A DNA stretch of 41,890 nucleotides, from positions 1 to 41,890 of the forward strand of contig PFKD01000287.1 in NCBI GenBank assembly GCA_002784125.1. The letters run 5' to 3'. The DNA comes from Flexibacter sp. CG_4_10_14_3_um_filter_32_15. Lineage in GTDB: Bacteria > Bacteroidota > Bacteroidia > Cytophagales > Bernardetiaceae. The notes under the pieces were generated by a model that saw only the letters and a list, made by a program, of their open reading frames with translations, made no database searches and was not told where the DNA came from. The translations under genes were made by a program, and so were the position numbers. This document shows positions 1 to 9,313 of this stretch, piece by piece. The stretch's first letter is position 1. The number at the start of each line of letters is the position of its first letter.

Positions 1-555
1 TATTTCTAATGCAACCTGTTGTTGTACTGCTGGTTTTTCTAATTTTATATCTTTTTTAGAAGCATTTTTTGTTTTTACAAGCCAATACAACCTTCCTGTC
101 ATATTATTAAAACTGTCTTTATTTTTATGTGCTAAACTATTTAAAAGAAGTTGAGCTAAATGGCGACTTTGCATTATATCTAAATCATTCTGATATTTTT
201 CTTTAGTTTCCTTTATTTTTATCTGATTCCGTTTCAACTCTCCTTTTGCTATTTCCTTTAGTTGGTCTATTATTTCAAATTCGTTTTCTTCAGTTTTTTC
301 AAATAATACGTAAAAGTGACCTTTACCTTTAACATTCTTTGCATGAATTGTAGCTTTAGCAAATTTTATATTTTCATAAATCTTGTCTATAAAAGGAGAA
401 TAATAGGTGTCTTCATTTTCAAAATCAAATCTATAAATTGAAAATTTTTCATCTATTTTCTTTAGATTTTCTCTTGTAAATAACTTATCTACATTGATTT
501 CATTTGTTCTAAATGAATTAGGAATTTGTTCAATATGTTCATTTTGAATTTGCAT
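1..555 (-). CDS. Partial hypothetical protein, downstream partner of the helicase
   Basis: Reading frame open from an ATG at 555 to the left edge of the window, giving the first 185 residues; the C-terminus is outside. It begins MQIQNEHIEQIPNSF. The protein is charged and hydrophilic, with a helical, Lys/Glu-rich middle (about residues 80-125) and no signal peptide or membrane segment. The start lies 12 bases after the stop of the helicase gene, so the two are almost certainly one transcript. I do not recognise the family. From its position beside a helicase-nuclease it could be the effector or sensor half of a two-gene defence module, but nothing in the visible residues proves that. Confidence 0.8.
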   Translation of the reverse strand, partial: MQIQNEHIEQIPNSFRTNEINVDKLFTRENLKKIDEKFSIYRFDFENEDTYYSPFIDKIYENIKFAKATIHAKNVKGKGHFYVLFEKTEENEFEIIDQLKEIAKGELKRNQIKIKETKEKYQNDLDIMQSRHLAQLLLNSLAHKNKDSFNNMTGRLYWLVKTKNASKKDIKLEKPAVQQQVALEI

Positions 556-567
556 AACAATATTTTT

Positions 568-3500
568 TTATTTTGTGAGTAAGAGTTTGGATATTTTGGA
601 AAGTTGAGAAGTAGAGATTTTATAACTAGAATTTTCTTCTTCTATAAGAAAAGGAATTTCTATTATTCTTTTGTCTAAACTTGTTGTATTTTTATATGAA
701 GTTTTAGCAAATATATTTATGATTATTACTTTTTCAACTTCTTTGTTTTTTTCTTCTAAAAATTTTATTTTCCTATGGATTTTATCTATTTGCTTTTCCC
801 TACTTTGCTCATTTTTTTCTGACCAAAATTTAAAATCTATAAATATATTCTCATTATAAACATAATCAAATTTTTCAAAAATACTTTCTGATAATTCTTT
901 TAGCGTATTTTTGGGTAAAACATCCTTTTCTAAAATAAATTTACCTACTATTTCTCCCAACGCTCCCTTATAAATGTTATTGAAAATAATAGGAGAAAGG
1001 ATATAACTGTTTTCTTGAAATGAAGTTGCATAATCATTTAGTTCAAACATTTCTCTAAGAAAATCAATTTGCATAAGGTCTTTTAAACGTGCTTCGTTTT
1101 GAGAAACTTCTTTCCAATTTCTATTTGAAATACTAATTTCTATATCTTCAAATTCATTGCTTCCATTATTTTTAAAAAAATAGGTGTCTTTTTTGATAAT
1201 TCTTCCTTCTTCTGAAATAGGAACATAAGCAAACTGACAACTGCTAAAAGGTTTTTCAGATTGATATTCTTCCAAATCAATAGTTGGATATTTTAATACC
1301 ATTTCTCGTAATTGCTGCCATTCTTCAATATCGTTTTGTCTAGTAAATTGTCTTGCTATTTTGCCATCAATCCAGCTTTTTGCTTGAAGAGTAGTGCGTT
1401 TCATTTGTTTATCATAAAAGCTATCATCTTCTTTTACTTCTTTTACAGCTATTAATTTTGCTTTAGTTACTAATTTTTCAAATTCTTTCAAGTATAGCTT
1501 TTCTTCAATATTGATATTTTGAATAAATGGAACAATTTGTTCGTCTGCAAATACATAAACTGTACTGTTTTTATAAGTAGCTCTGCTTATTCTACCAATC
1601 GCTTGTACAATTTCTTTTATCAAAAATTCTCTAAAATCGGTTAAAGTAGAAAACTTGACACCACTATTTTCATAATATCCTTTAAAACTCAATGTATTCT
1701 TTACTTCTTGCTTGAGTTGTTTTTTATCTATTTTATCAGATTCATGAAGCATTTCTAAATGAAAAATACGTTTTGCCTTTTGTTCTTCACTTAAAGTTTC
1801 TTTATTGTTTACTATTAAATTAGTTGGTTTATCTAAATAAATTGCATCAAAATCTTTTTCAAGTTTATCATCTGAACTTCTAGTAAATACTTTTTTTGTA
1901 TAACTCTCTGATTGTAAATTTTCTGGAATAGAATATTGTAAATTTTGTCCTGCACCTAAAGTCTTATAGGTTGTAATTACAAATATTTTTTCTCCTCTAC
2001 TAAGTCTTTCTAGTATGAGTTTTTTCTCATCTTCAAAATTTGTAGAGTCTAAAATAATATAATGATATTGTATTCTATCTTCATGATTTTGAGCTTTTTC
2101 TATTTGTTCAAATAAAGTTTTCAGAATATTCTCATTACATTCTATACTATTTGATTTTGGTAAAATAGTGAGAAAACATAAAAAGGATTTAATATCAGTA
2201 TATTTTACAAAATTCTGATATGCTTTTGCTATTCTAAGATAACGTTCTACAATGTAATAGCTCTTATCATCATATTTCTCTAATTCTGTAAGCATTTTAT
2301 TTTTACTGATACCTTCAAAACCTAAGCTCTTCAATTCTGTTTCTAAACCTCTATTTGTATTTATAAAACTTGTTTCTATACCTACATAATTCTTATTTCT
2401 TTCATCAAAAATTTCTTTTAGTTTTGATTGTTCTTCCTTACTGATTTTAAGTAATTTTTCTTTTGTAAGATTTCGTCTTAAATAACTCAAATCATAATTT
2501 CCCAATACAGTTTCAATAGTTGCTGTTGCAGATAAGCCTACTACAAAATTAGTTTGTGAAATATCTAGCAATAATTTTTCAGGTGTTCTATTAAAATCGG
2601 TAGAATAAACATGAGATTTAGTATTGTGGTTCTCATTGTCTTCAAATTCATAGTATCTAACTCCTTTTTCATAGAAAGTTTGATTTTCAAAATTATCAGC
2701 TTTTTGTTTTCTTTTATTTTCTCTAAAAACACCTTCACTCAAAATACTTTCTACCAAGTAATCTATATTTTCTTTTGATATCTTTAACTGATTAAAGAAA
2801 GACTTTAGAGCATTTTCATAGGAAAAATGAATTTCTTGAATATCATTTTTTTCTTCTCGTTCTTGATTAACTAAATATTGATAATTTTCTGCTATAATTT
2901 TTGAAGATGATTTGAAATGATTTATGAAGCCTCGTAACTGATTTATAAAATCAATAATACTAGGATTTTCTTCAGACTTTTGCTCTGAAATTATAATTTG
3001 ATTCAATTTTTTGTCTATATCAGTTTTTAGATGAATAAACCTTTTTTCTTTATCTCCTGTAATGGTTGAATATCTCTCATCATGAAAAAGGAAAGTGCGT
3101 TTTTTTTCTATCCCTATAGTTTTGAAAGAGTAATTAAAATTATATTTTTTATGCAACTCTTGGGTTGCTTTAATTAGTTTTTCTATTATCTCTCTTGGAG
3201 TTTCTGCTCTTTTATTATTCTCCTTACGCCACTTATTTTCATCTTTACTTCTTTCAGACTCTTCATAATAATCTTCTGGCAAATCTAAAGAAATAAAGCT
3301 ACTGTATATTTGACTAAACAAATTAATAAGACTAATACGATGTTGTAATTGCTGCTGTATTATATGTTCTAATATAACCTCTTTACTAGCATCAAATTCG
3401 TCAATTATAATGATTGCATTTTGTAAAAAATTTTCATCTATAAATGAATGAGAAGAACCAACAATAGTAGAATTTTTGACAAGAAACTTTTTTATACTCA

Positions 3501-4107
3501 TGAAAAATATTCGTTTTTCACTTGTAAATACAGCAGGATATAATTTTCCTATCCAATTATATTTTGGAAAATTTTTGATTGCTTCAATTTTATCCTTTCT
3601 AATCGTAAAGTTATCATTTAGAAACTTTATTACTTCATTTCTAAATATTGGTTCATACTTTTGACGAATTTCATTTTTTGTAAAATCTGTAAAATCCTTT
3701 TGATATTTGTTCTCTTTACTTCTGTTGTATGTATTTATTTGATAATCTAAATTTTTAAAAGCACTAGAGTTTAGAATATCATCTGTTATCTCATCTCTTA
3801 CTTTTTCTAAATTTTCAATTACAGAGTCACTATTAGAGTCTAAGAAAATCACATCTTTTTCGTACTGTTCAATTTCATCATTTGCTTCAAAAAACTTCTG
3901 TAAAGAGTTTTTATCTAAATTCTTTTTTAAATTGGTTAGAAAGATAATATTCTTATCGTGGTTTCTATATGTTTTATATATGAATTCCATTATAGAATAG
4001 GTTTTGCCAAATCCAGTAGGTAAGTCTAGCAAAAGCAATCCAGAAGCATCTCCTTCTTTTGTAGGAATATATTTTTGAAATAGGTCAGTTAGGATATTTT
4101 TTTGCAT
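568..4107 (-). CDS. Large SF2 helicase with PD-(D/E)xK-like C-terminal nuclease domain
   Basis: A 1179-residue superfamily 2 helicase if read from the ATG at 4107. The frame stays open up to 4167, but that part overlaps the aceA terminator and a TATATTTA promoter-like box, so starts at 4134 or 4107 are more likely. Visible motifs: Walker A LPTGFGKT (about residue 30), Walker B IIIIDEFD (about 230), motif III GLSATA (about 526) and motif VI QAIGRISR (about 836). The stretch between Walker A and B is unusually long. Near the C-terminus, GALGEIVGKF followed by FDYVY and IFIDFKFW (about residues 1045-1090) has the spacing of a PD-(D/E)xK nuclease core with a DxK. The order helicase then nuclease is common in antiviral proteins. 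The helicase assignment is firm; the nuclease is probable; a defence role is inferred. Confidence 0.85.
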   Translation of the reverse strand: MQKNILTDLFQKYIPTKEGDASGLLLLDLPTGFGKTYSIMEFIYKTYRNHDKNIIFLTNLKKNLDKNSLQKFFEANDEIEQYEKDVIFLDSNSDSVIENLEKVRDEITDDILNSSAFKNLDYQINTYNRSKENKYQKDFTDFTKNEIRQKYEPIFRNEVIKFLNDNFTIRKDKIEAIKNFPKYNWIGKLYPAVFTSEKRIFFMSIKKFLVKNSTIVGSSHSFIDENFLQNAIIIIDEFDASKEVILEHIIQQQLQHRISLINLFSQIYSSFISLDLPEDYYEESERSKDENKWRKENNKRAETPREIIEKLIKATQELHKKYNFNYSFKTIGIEKKRTFLFHDERYSTITGDKEKRFIHLKTDIDKKLNQIIISEQKSEENPSIIDFINQLRGFINHFKSSSKIIAENYQYLVNQEREEKNDIQEIHFSYENALKSFFNQLKISKENIDYLVESILSEGVFRENKRKQKADNFENQTFYEKGVRYYEFEDNENHNTKSHVYSTDFNRTPEKLLLDISQTNFVVGLSATATIETVLGNYDLSYLRRNLTKEKLLKISKEEQSKLKEIFDERNKNYVGIETSFINTNRGLETELKSLGFEGISKNKMLTELEKYDDKSYYIVERYLRIAKAYQNFVKYTDIKSFLCFLTILPKSNSIECNENILKTLFEQIEKAQNHEDRIQYHYIILDSTNFEDEKKLILERLSRGEKIFVITTYKTLGAGQNLQYSIPENLQSESYTKKVFTRSSDDKLEKDFDAIYLDKPTNLIVNNKETLSEEQKAKRIFHLEMLHESDKIDKKQLKQEVKNTLSFKGYYENSGVKFSTLTDFREFLIKEIVQAIGRISRATYKNSTVYVFADEQIVPFIQNINIEEKLYLKEFEKLVTKAKLIAVKEVKEDDSFYDKQMKRTTLQAKSWIDGKIARQFTRQNDIEEWQQLREMVLKYPTIDLEEYQSEKPFSSCQFAYVPISEEGRIIKKDTYFFKNNGSNEFEDIEISISNRNWKEVSQNEARLKDLMQIDFLREMFELNDYATSFQENSYILSPIIFNNIYKGALGEIVGKFILEKDVLPKNTLKELSESIFEKFDYVYNENIFIDFKFWSEKNEQSREKQIDKIHRKIKFLEEKNKEVEKVIIINIFAKTSYKNTTSLDKRIIEIPFLIEEENSSYKISTSQLSKISKLLLTK

Positions 4108-4164
4108 AGTTTGTCTTATTTTTATATTGTTCATAAATATAGCAAAATCTAATAATAATACCAA

Positions 4165-4207
4165 CAAAAAAACGAACCACCCCCAAAAAAAAGAGATAGT
4201 TCGTTTT
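4165..4207 (-). terminator. Rho-independent terminator of aceA
   Basis: A 9-bp perfect stem (4169-4177 with 4199-4207, AAAACGAAC/GTTCGTTTT) separated by an A/C-rich loop. Read on the minus strand it is followed by a run of T. It lies 27 bases after the aceA stop codon, in the direction of aceA transcription, and before the helicase gene. Confidence 0.8.
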
Positions 4208-4233
4208 CAGAAATTCTAAAAAATAGTTATAGC

Positions 4234-5553
4234 TTATACTTTAGCTTCATTGAATTGCTCTTCTTCTGTTGAGCCTTTCAAGGCAGCCGTTGATAAGCCT
4301 TCACCTACGATAGCTTGAGCTACTTGGTCGAAATAACCAGCACCTACAAAACGTTGGTGTTTCGTTCCTGTATAACCTTTTTCTTCGTAATCAAACTCTT
4401 TGTCTTGAAGACGAGAATAAGCAGCCATTCCTTCCGTTTTATATTTCAATGCAAGTTCGAACATTCCCATATTTAAGCTGTGGAAACCTGCAAGCGTTAC
4501 GAATTGGAATTTGTAACCCATTTTTCCTAATTGCTCTTGGAAATTAGCGATGGTATCAGCATCTAAATTTGCAGTCCAGTTGAACGAAGGCGAACAGTTG
4601 TAAGCCAATAATTTACCGGGAAATTTTTCATGAATTTTTTCAGCAAAATAACGAGCCTCCTCTACATCAGGCTTAGACGTTTCACACCAAACTACGTCAG
4701 CATAGGGAGCATACGCCAAACCACGAGCAACAGCAGCTTCAATTCCACCTTTCAAAACAAAAAATCCTTCTGTTGTACGAGGTTCATCAGAAATAAATGG
4801 AGCATCCGTTTCATCGATATCACTTGTAATCAAAAATGCACCGTTTGCATCTGTACGAGCAATCAAAACAGTAGGAACATCCAAAACGTCAGCAGCCAAA
4901 CGAGCAGCTTTCAATTTTTGAACAGCTTCTTTAGTGGGAACTAATACTTTTCCTCCCATATGGCCACATTTTTTGGCAGAAGAAAGTTGGTCTTCGAAGT
5001 GAACACCTGCTGCACCTGCTTCAATCATGCCTTTCATTAATTCAAAAGCATTCAAAACGCCACCAAAACCAGCTTCTGCATCAGCAACGATTGGAGCTAA
5101 CCAATGTACAGAATTTGCATCTTCTGCATTTTCGATTTGGTCGGCACGCATAAGTGCATTGTTTACACGAGTTACCATTTTTGGAACACTATCAGCAGGA
5201 TACAAACTTTGGTCTGGATACATTTGTCCAGCGTTGTTTCCGTCTGCTGCAACTTGCCAGCCACTCATATAAATTGCTTTCAAACCAGCTTTTACTTGCT
5301 GTACGGCTTGATTTCCTGTAATTGCACCCAGAGAATTTACATACGGCTCATTGTTCATAAGTTCCCACAAACGCTCTGAACCCATACGTCCTAATGTATG
5401 TTCTACTTTTACCGAACCACGTAACTTGGCTACATCTTCTCCTGTATAATCCCTAGTAATTCCTTTCCAACGTGGCGATGTTTTCCACTCGTTTTCTAAT
5501 TCTGATGCGCTTCTGTGAGCAAATTTGTTTGGAGTTCCGTTTGTCTTAGACAT
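4234..5553 (-). CDS. aceA: Isocitrate lyase
   Basis: A cytoplasmic enzyme that splits isocitrate into glyoxylate and succinate, the first step of the glyoxylate shunt. The 439-residue length matches the bacterial family (about 430). The catalytic signature KKCGHMGG is intact at about residue 193 with the active cysteine. Other conserved blocks are present: WQVAADGN and [10 protein letters not shown] in the first third, and ARTDANGA after the signature. The start [11 protein letters not shown] gives a normal N-terminus. It is preceded by malate synthase on the same strand (189-base gap) and followed by a strong terminator, so the pair forms a compact aceBA unit. The gene looks visibly richer in GC than the cluster at 14-34 kb, as expected for a highly expressed core gene. 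Confidence 0.98.
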   Translation of the reverse strand: MSKTNGTPNKFAHRSASELENEWKTSPRWKGITRDYTGEDVAKLRGSVKVEHTLGRMGSERLWELMNNEPYVNSLGAITGNQAVQQVKAGLKAIYMSGWQVAADGNNAGQMYPDQSLYPADSVPKMVTRVNNALMRADQIENAEDANSVHWLAPIVADAEAGFGGVLNAFELMKGMIEAGAAGVHFEDQLSSAKKCGHMGGKVLVPTKEAVQKLKAARLAADVLDVPTVLIARTDANGAFLITSDIDETDAPFISDEPRTTEGFFVLKGGIEAAVARGLAYAPYADVVWCETSKPDVEEARYFAEKIHEKFPGKLLAYNCSPSFNWTANLDADTIANFQEQLGKMGYKFQFVTLAGFHSLNMGMFELALKYKTEGMAAYSRLQDKEFDYEEKGYTGTKHQRFVGAGYFDQVAQAIVGEGLSTAALKGSTEEEQFNEAKV

Positions 5554-5709
5554 ATAATTTTTTTTTACAGTTACGAATAATTATTTACCAGTAACCAGTT
5601 TTTGAATTGTTTTTTTATAATTAATTTATAGAAAGAGCGTGTGTTTGTGCTTGTCGATTTATTTTATTGTGTGTCCAGTTAAGGATTTTGGTTTTTCTTT
5701 ATAGTAAGA

Positions 5710-5725
5710 ACGATGCATGCATCGT
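5710..5725. repeat. 16-bp perfect palindrome in the aceB-aceA gap
   Basis: The sequence acgatgcatgcatcgt is its own reverse complement and is followed by ccctaca. It sits 18 bases after the aceB stop. It may be one arm of a dispersed palindromic repeat, an operator-like site, or an mRNA hairpin between aceB and aceA. There is no second copy in the window. Confidence 0.55.
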
Positions 5726-5742
5726 CCCTACAAATGCCATTT

Positions 5743-7380
5743 TTATATTAAATGATAGGCTTCTGTTGTCAAAAAGTCTTTGTATTCTTGTGTGAAAACT
5801 AATTGTTCCATAAGCTCTTTTGCTTTTGGAAATTTTGAGTTTGCGAAGTCAAAGTTTGGATATTGAGCAGCTTCATCTTTTATAGATTGATACTCTTCTT
5901 CCATACATTTTCTCAAGTATTCTTCTGTAATTGGCTTACTACTATCTCCATCTAATACAGCATTTGGATTATTGAGCCATTGCCAAAGTTGCGTTCTTGA
6001 AATTTCGGCAGTTGCTGCATCTTCCATCAAATTAAAAATAGCTGCTGCACCTACTCCATCCAGCCAAGAAGCGATATAACGAATACCTACATTAAAATTC
6101 ATTCTGATACCTGCATCGGTGATTTTCCCACCTTCGATATCAAAATTAGTAAGGTCTTTTGCCGTTTCTTCAATATTTACATCTTCTCTTAAACGGTCTT
6201 TTTGGTTTGGTTTGTCGCCAAATTTAGCATCAAAAACATCTTTTGCTACTTTTACCAAATCTGGATGCGCTACCCAAGAACCATCAAAACCATCGTTGGC
6301 TTCACGTTCTTTGTCCTTTCTGACTTTTTCGAAGGCTTGTTTGTTGATTTCTTCATCATGACGAGTAGGAATAAAAGCAGACATTCCACCAATAGCGTGT
6401 GCTCCTCGTGTATGACAACCTTTTACCAAAAGTTCGGTATAAGCTCTCATAAATGGAACTGTCATTGTGATTTGACTACGGTCAGGAAGTGGATTTTTGA
6501 CTACATTTCTGAATTTTTTGATAGCCGAAAAAATATAATCCCAACGTCCTGCATTGATTCCTGCCATGTGGTCTTTGAGTTCGTATAAAATTTCCTCAAT
6601 CTCAAAAGAAGCCATAATTGTTTCTAAAAGAACAGTTGCTTTGATTGTTCCTTGAGGAATTTCAAGGTAATTTTGAGCAAAAACAAATGCTTCATTCCAA
6701 AGACGAGCCTCCAAATGAGATTCTATTTTTGGAAGATAAAAATAAGGTCCAGAACCACGAGCAACAAGTTCTTTTGCATTATGGAACATATACAATCCAA
6801 AGTCAAAAAGACCTCCAGAAATTGGTTTTCCATCAATGAGTAAATTCTTTTCATTCAAATGCCAACCACGAGGACGAGCCAATAAAACAGCTACATCTTC
6901 ATTCAACTTGTAATCTTTACCTTTTTTTGCATCATGAAAAGTAATCGTACGACGAATAGCATCATAACAATTTATCTGACCTTGAACGGCATTTTCCCAC
7001 GTAGGCGAATTAGAATCTTCAAAATCTGTCATGAAAATATTTGCACCTGAGTTTAGGGCATTTATCATCATTTTTCTTTCCACAGGTCCCGTAATTTCTA
7101 CTCTTCTGTCTTGTAAGTCTTTCGGAATTGGGGCAACTTTCCATGTTTTGTCTTCTCTGATATGCTTCGTTTCGGATAAGAAAGTAGGCATTATTCCATT
7201 ATTGATGTCTTCTTGTCTTTTATTTCTTTTTTCTAATAATTCGTGGCGACGAGCATCAAATTTCTGATGTAATTCTGCCAAAAACGATAGAGCTTCAGGC
7301 GTTAATATTTTTTCAAATTCGGGCGTAACTTTTCCCTTTACTTCTAGGTTGGCTAGAGGTTCAGATTTTGTATTGGACAT
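5743..7380 (-). CDS. aceB: Malate synthase A
   Basis: Condenses glyoxylate with acetyl-CoA to malate, the second step of the glyoxylate shunt. Length is 545 residues, close to the 530-540 of form A enzymes and far shorter than form G. Conserved blocks are intact: TGPVERKMMINALNSG, MTDFEDSNSPTW, LLARPRGWHLNEK, and the late DGSWVAHPDLV containing the catalytic aspartate region. The start MSNTKSEPLANL is used because a longer overlapping frame upstream is out of phase and has no family similarity. The gene lies upstream of aceA in the same direction. The 705-base upstream gap holds a TATATTTG promoter-like box at 7759-7766, which would give a leader of about 370 bases. Confidence 0.97.
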   Translation of the reverse strand: MSNTKSEPLANLEVKGKVTPEFEKILTPEALSFLAELHQKFDARRHELLEKRNKRQEDINNGIMPTFLSETKHIREDKTWKVAPIPKDLQDRRVEITGPVERKMMINALNSGANIFMTDFEDSNSPTWENAVQGQINCYDAIRRTITFHDAKKGKDYKLNEDVAVLLARPRGWHLNEKNLLIDGKPISGGLFDFGLYMFHNAKELVARGSGPYFYLPKIESHLEARLWNEAFVFAQNYLEIPQGTIKATVLLETIMASFEIEEILYELKDHMAGINAGRWDYIFSAIKKFRNVVKNPLPDRSQITMTVPFMRAYTELLVKGCHTRGAHAIGGMSAFIPTRHDEEINKQAFEKVRKDKEREANDGFDGSWVAHPDLVKVAKDVFDAKFGDKPNQKDRLREDVNIEETAKDLTNFDIEGGKITDAGIRMNFNVGIRYIASWLDGVGAAAIFNLMEDAATAEISRTQLWQWLNNPNAVLDGDSSKPITEEYLRKCMEEEYQSIKDEAAQYPNFDFANSKFPKAKELMEQLVFTQEYKDFLTTEAYHLI

Positions 7381-7703
7381 AATTGAATGTGTTGATTTTT
7401 TGAATGAAATATATTTATTTCTGTATTGTAATTTTCTAAAATAGAATTTTTCAGGAGAAAATTAATTGTGATAGGATTTGCTACAAATAAAGCGACAAAA
7501 AAATAATAGAGTTTGGAAACCAAACTACAAAGTGGCTTGTAAAATAGCACCGTAAAAGAATTTTTATCTATTTTATCTAGGTAGATAGTTTTTTTCTTTA
7601 GTTGTTTTGAATCTAAAACGTGTATCACAAAACGGTTGATTAGTGATCAATTAGCAATAAATCAGATTATTAAATTAAAATAATTCTGAAAATATAAATT
7701 AAA

Positions 7704-7733
7704 ACTAGAACAAGACTAGAACAAGACTAGAAC
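7704..7733. repeat. 11-bp tandem repeat, 2.7 copies
   Basis: The unit actagaacaag is repeated at 7704-7714 and 7715-7725, then broken off as actagaac at 7726-7733, followed by a near copy (actaagaac). An 11-bp period puts each copy on nearly the same face of the helix. It lies just upstream of the promoter-like box for aceB if that promoter is real. Confidence 0.75.
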
Positions 7734-7758
7734 ACTAAGAACCCTAAATCGCTTTTCC

Positions 7759-7766
7759 CAAATATA
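7759..7766 (-). promoter_or_regulatory. Possible minus-10 box for aceB (TATATTTG)
   Basis: Read on the minus strand the bases TATATTTG match the Bacteroidota consensus TAnnTTTG exactly. No clear TTG sits at the expected distance upstream, so this is only a candidate. Transcription from here would give aceB a leader of roughly 370 bases. Confidence 0.3.
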
Positions 7767-8066
7767 AGAAAATAAAACGATTTTTTATTACAGTAAAGCT
7801 AATTTAGAAAAGGATTAACTTTGTTAAGAACAAGTTAAATAATTACGATACTTTTCTAAATTGTTATGCGTGCAGCGTATTTATTGGTATTTTGTTCAAA
7901 GAACGTCAATAATTTGGAAAAAAACAAATTTGACTTGTGATAAAATTGGAATTTTGTTAAAAGTTAGATTTTAATTCTTTTTTGGTTTGTCATGTTTATA
8001 CAATTCATTTTTCTACTTACCCTTCCACCAACAAGATTAATAGAATTTATCAATAAATTGTTTTTT

Positions 8067-8088
8067 CACAGAAAGGAAGTCTGTGCTA
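8067..8088 (-). repeat. Single arm of the GTAG hairpin repeat, overlapping the glycosyltransferase stop
   Basis: On the minus strand the arm reads GTAGCACAGACTTCCT and folds as CACAGA/TCTGTG (8067-8072 with 8080-8085). It matches the arms of the double-hairpin elements at 35837, 36489 and 41122. Its first bases supply the TAG stop codon of the glycosyltransferase gene, so the gene ends inside the repeat. Confidence 0.55.
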
Positions 8089-9195
8089 CTCGAATAATTC
8101 CAAAAAATTCTCTGTATTAGATTTTACAGAATATTCATTTTGGATAGTTTTTAAAGCTAGAGTTCCCATTTCTTGTCTTTTTTGTGGATTTTCTAAAAGA
8201 AAAGATAGATATTCTTTCCATTCAGTTTCTGTATCAGCTAAAAAACCATTTTCATTTTGATTAATGATTTTTTTATTGACACCAATCGGAGAAATCACAG
8301 CAGGAATACCCAAAGCCATATATTGCAAGGCTTTAAAACCACACTTTCCCTCTGCCCACGCATCCGCCGTAAGTGGCATCACTCCAATATCTAATTCTGA
8401 TAAATCTTTTATTTCTGTTTCTTTATTCCATTTTACAAATTCAAAACTTTTTAACTGATTTTCTGTGTCAAGATTTGGGTTTTGATTGCAGATAACACGA
8501 AAAACAAAATCATATTTCTGTTCTAATTCCTTCAAAATAGGAATTATCATTTCTAAATAAATTAGCGTAGAATGCGAACCTGTCCAGCCAATAATCGGTT
8601 TTTTATTTGGATTGTGTTCGTGTAGAATATTGTGTTTTTTTTCTAAGTCAATCGTGGTTGGATTTAAGATGGCTTTTGTAGTGGAATTTGCAAACGTATT
8701 CAAAAACTCAATGGCATTTTTTTGTAAATATTCATTTCCTACACTTATTTTATACGACCAATTACAAATCTGTTTTACTTTATCAGGCGATTTGAAAAAA
8801 GCAGCTAATTTATTTTGAGAAGAAGTCGCATGAATCCATATCGCATCATCAAAATCATAGATAATCTTTCTATTAAAAACCTTTACCAAAATCCATTCAA
8901 AAATAGGAAACCCTACTGGCGTAGCTTCACGAAATAAAAACACAAAATCTGCATTTCTAGCCTTCCAAATATGAACAAAACGCCTTAAAAAGCCTTTCAA
9001 AACTCCTATTATTTTCTGAATAGTGTGTCCTTTTTTGTAGAGAATTTTGTTGGTTCCTTCGTCTAAAAAAGACAATAATTCATACTCAAAATTATTTTCT
9101 GTGAGAATATCCAAATACTGTTCGTAACGAAATCGCTGACCAGGGGCAATGTCGTAAGGATAAGGAACAAGAAATTTGATTGTCTTTTTTTTCAT
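8086..9195 (-). CDS. Glycosyltransferase, GT-B fold (group 1 type)
   Basis: A probable cytoplasmic transferase that moves a sugar from a nucleotide donor to a surface polysaccharide or other acceptor. From the ATG at 9195 it has 369 residues, starting MKKKTIKFLVPYPYDIAPGQ. The open frame reaches 9258 but those extra codons do not look like family sequence. The N-terminal half has RFRYEQYLDIL and IIYDFDDAIW (about residue 113). The C-terminal half has the donor-site pattern PIIGWTGSHST, then AEGKCGFKALQYMALGIPAV with the conserved acidic and Gly residues of group 1 enzymes. The last codons overlap a hairpin repeat, so the natural C-terminus may have been slightly changed. It lies 118 bases after sixA; the gap holds three TTCGTAATT copies. 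Substrate unknown. Confidence 0.85.
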   Translation of the reverse strand: MKKKTIKFLVPYPYDIAPGQRFRYEQYLDILTENNFEYELLSFLDEGTNKILYKKGHTIQKIIGVLKGFLRRFVHIWKARNADFVFLFREATPVGFPIFEWILVKVFNRKIIYDFDDAIWIHATSSQNKLAAFFKSPDKVKQICNWSYKISVGNEYLQKNAIEFLNTFANSTTKAILNPTTIDLEKKHNILHEHNPNKKPIIGWTGSHSTLIYLEMIIPILKELEQKYDFVFRVICNQNPNLDTENQLKSFEFVKWNKETEIKDLSELDIGVMPLTADAWAEGKCGFKALQYMALGIPAVISPIGVNKKIINQNENGFLADTETEWKEYLSFLLENPQKRQEMGTLALKTIQNEYSVKSNTENFLELFE

Positions 9196-9313
9196 TGATT
9201 TTTGGAATGCAATTTTAAACAGAAAATGAACTGTAAAGTCAGCAAAGCTAAAATACAATTTTCAAATACAAAAAATGATTTTCGTAATTCGTAATTTTTA
9301 ATTCGTAATTGAT

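Larger units (their letters stand above)
7381..8085. other. Gene-free stretch upstream of aceB
   Basis: There is no convincing coding frame. It contains an 11-bp tandem repeat (7704-7733), a Bacteroidota-type minus-10 box on the minus strand (7759-7766), and a hairpin at the right edge (8067-8088). The 91-codon minus frame at 7353-7628 runs out of phase into aceB and looks like chance. The rest is AT-rich with no structure I can support. Confidence 0.6.

Noticed and set aside
568-4107. Cas3 of a type I CRISPR system
   Set aside because: The helicase motifs are similar, but there is no HD nuclease block, no cascade gene and no array; the nuclease-like block is C-terminal and of a different type.
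4108-4167. A 20-residue N-terminal extension of the helicase
   Set aside because: It starts inside the aceA terminator region and overlaps a TATATTTA box; the later start is more likely.
7353-7628. A 91-codon minus-strand frame upstream of aceB
   Set aside because: It overlaps the aceB start out of phase, has no recognisable motif, and lies in AT-rich leader DNA; it looks like chance.
7704-7733. CRISPR-like array
   Set aside because: The units are only 11 bases and have no spacers between them; no cas gene is in the window.
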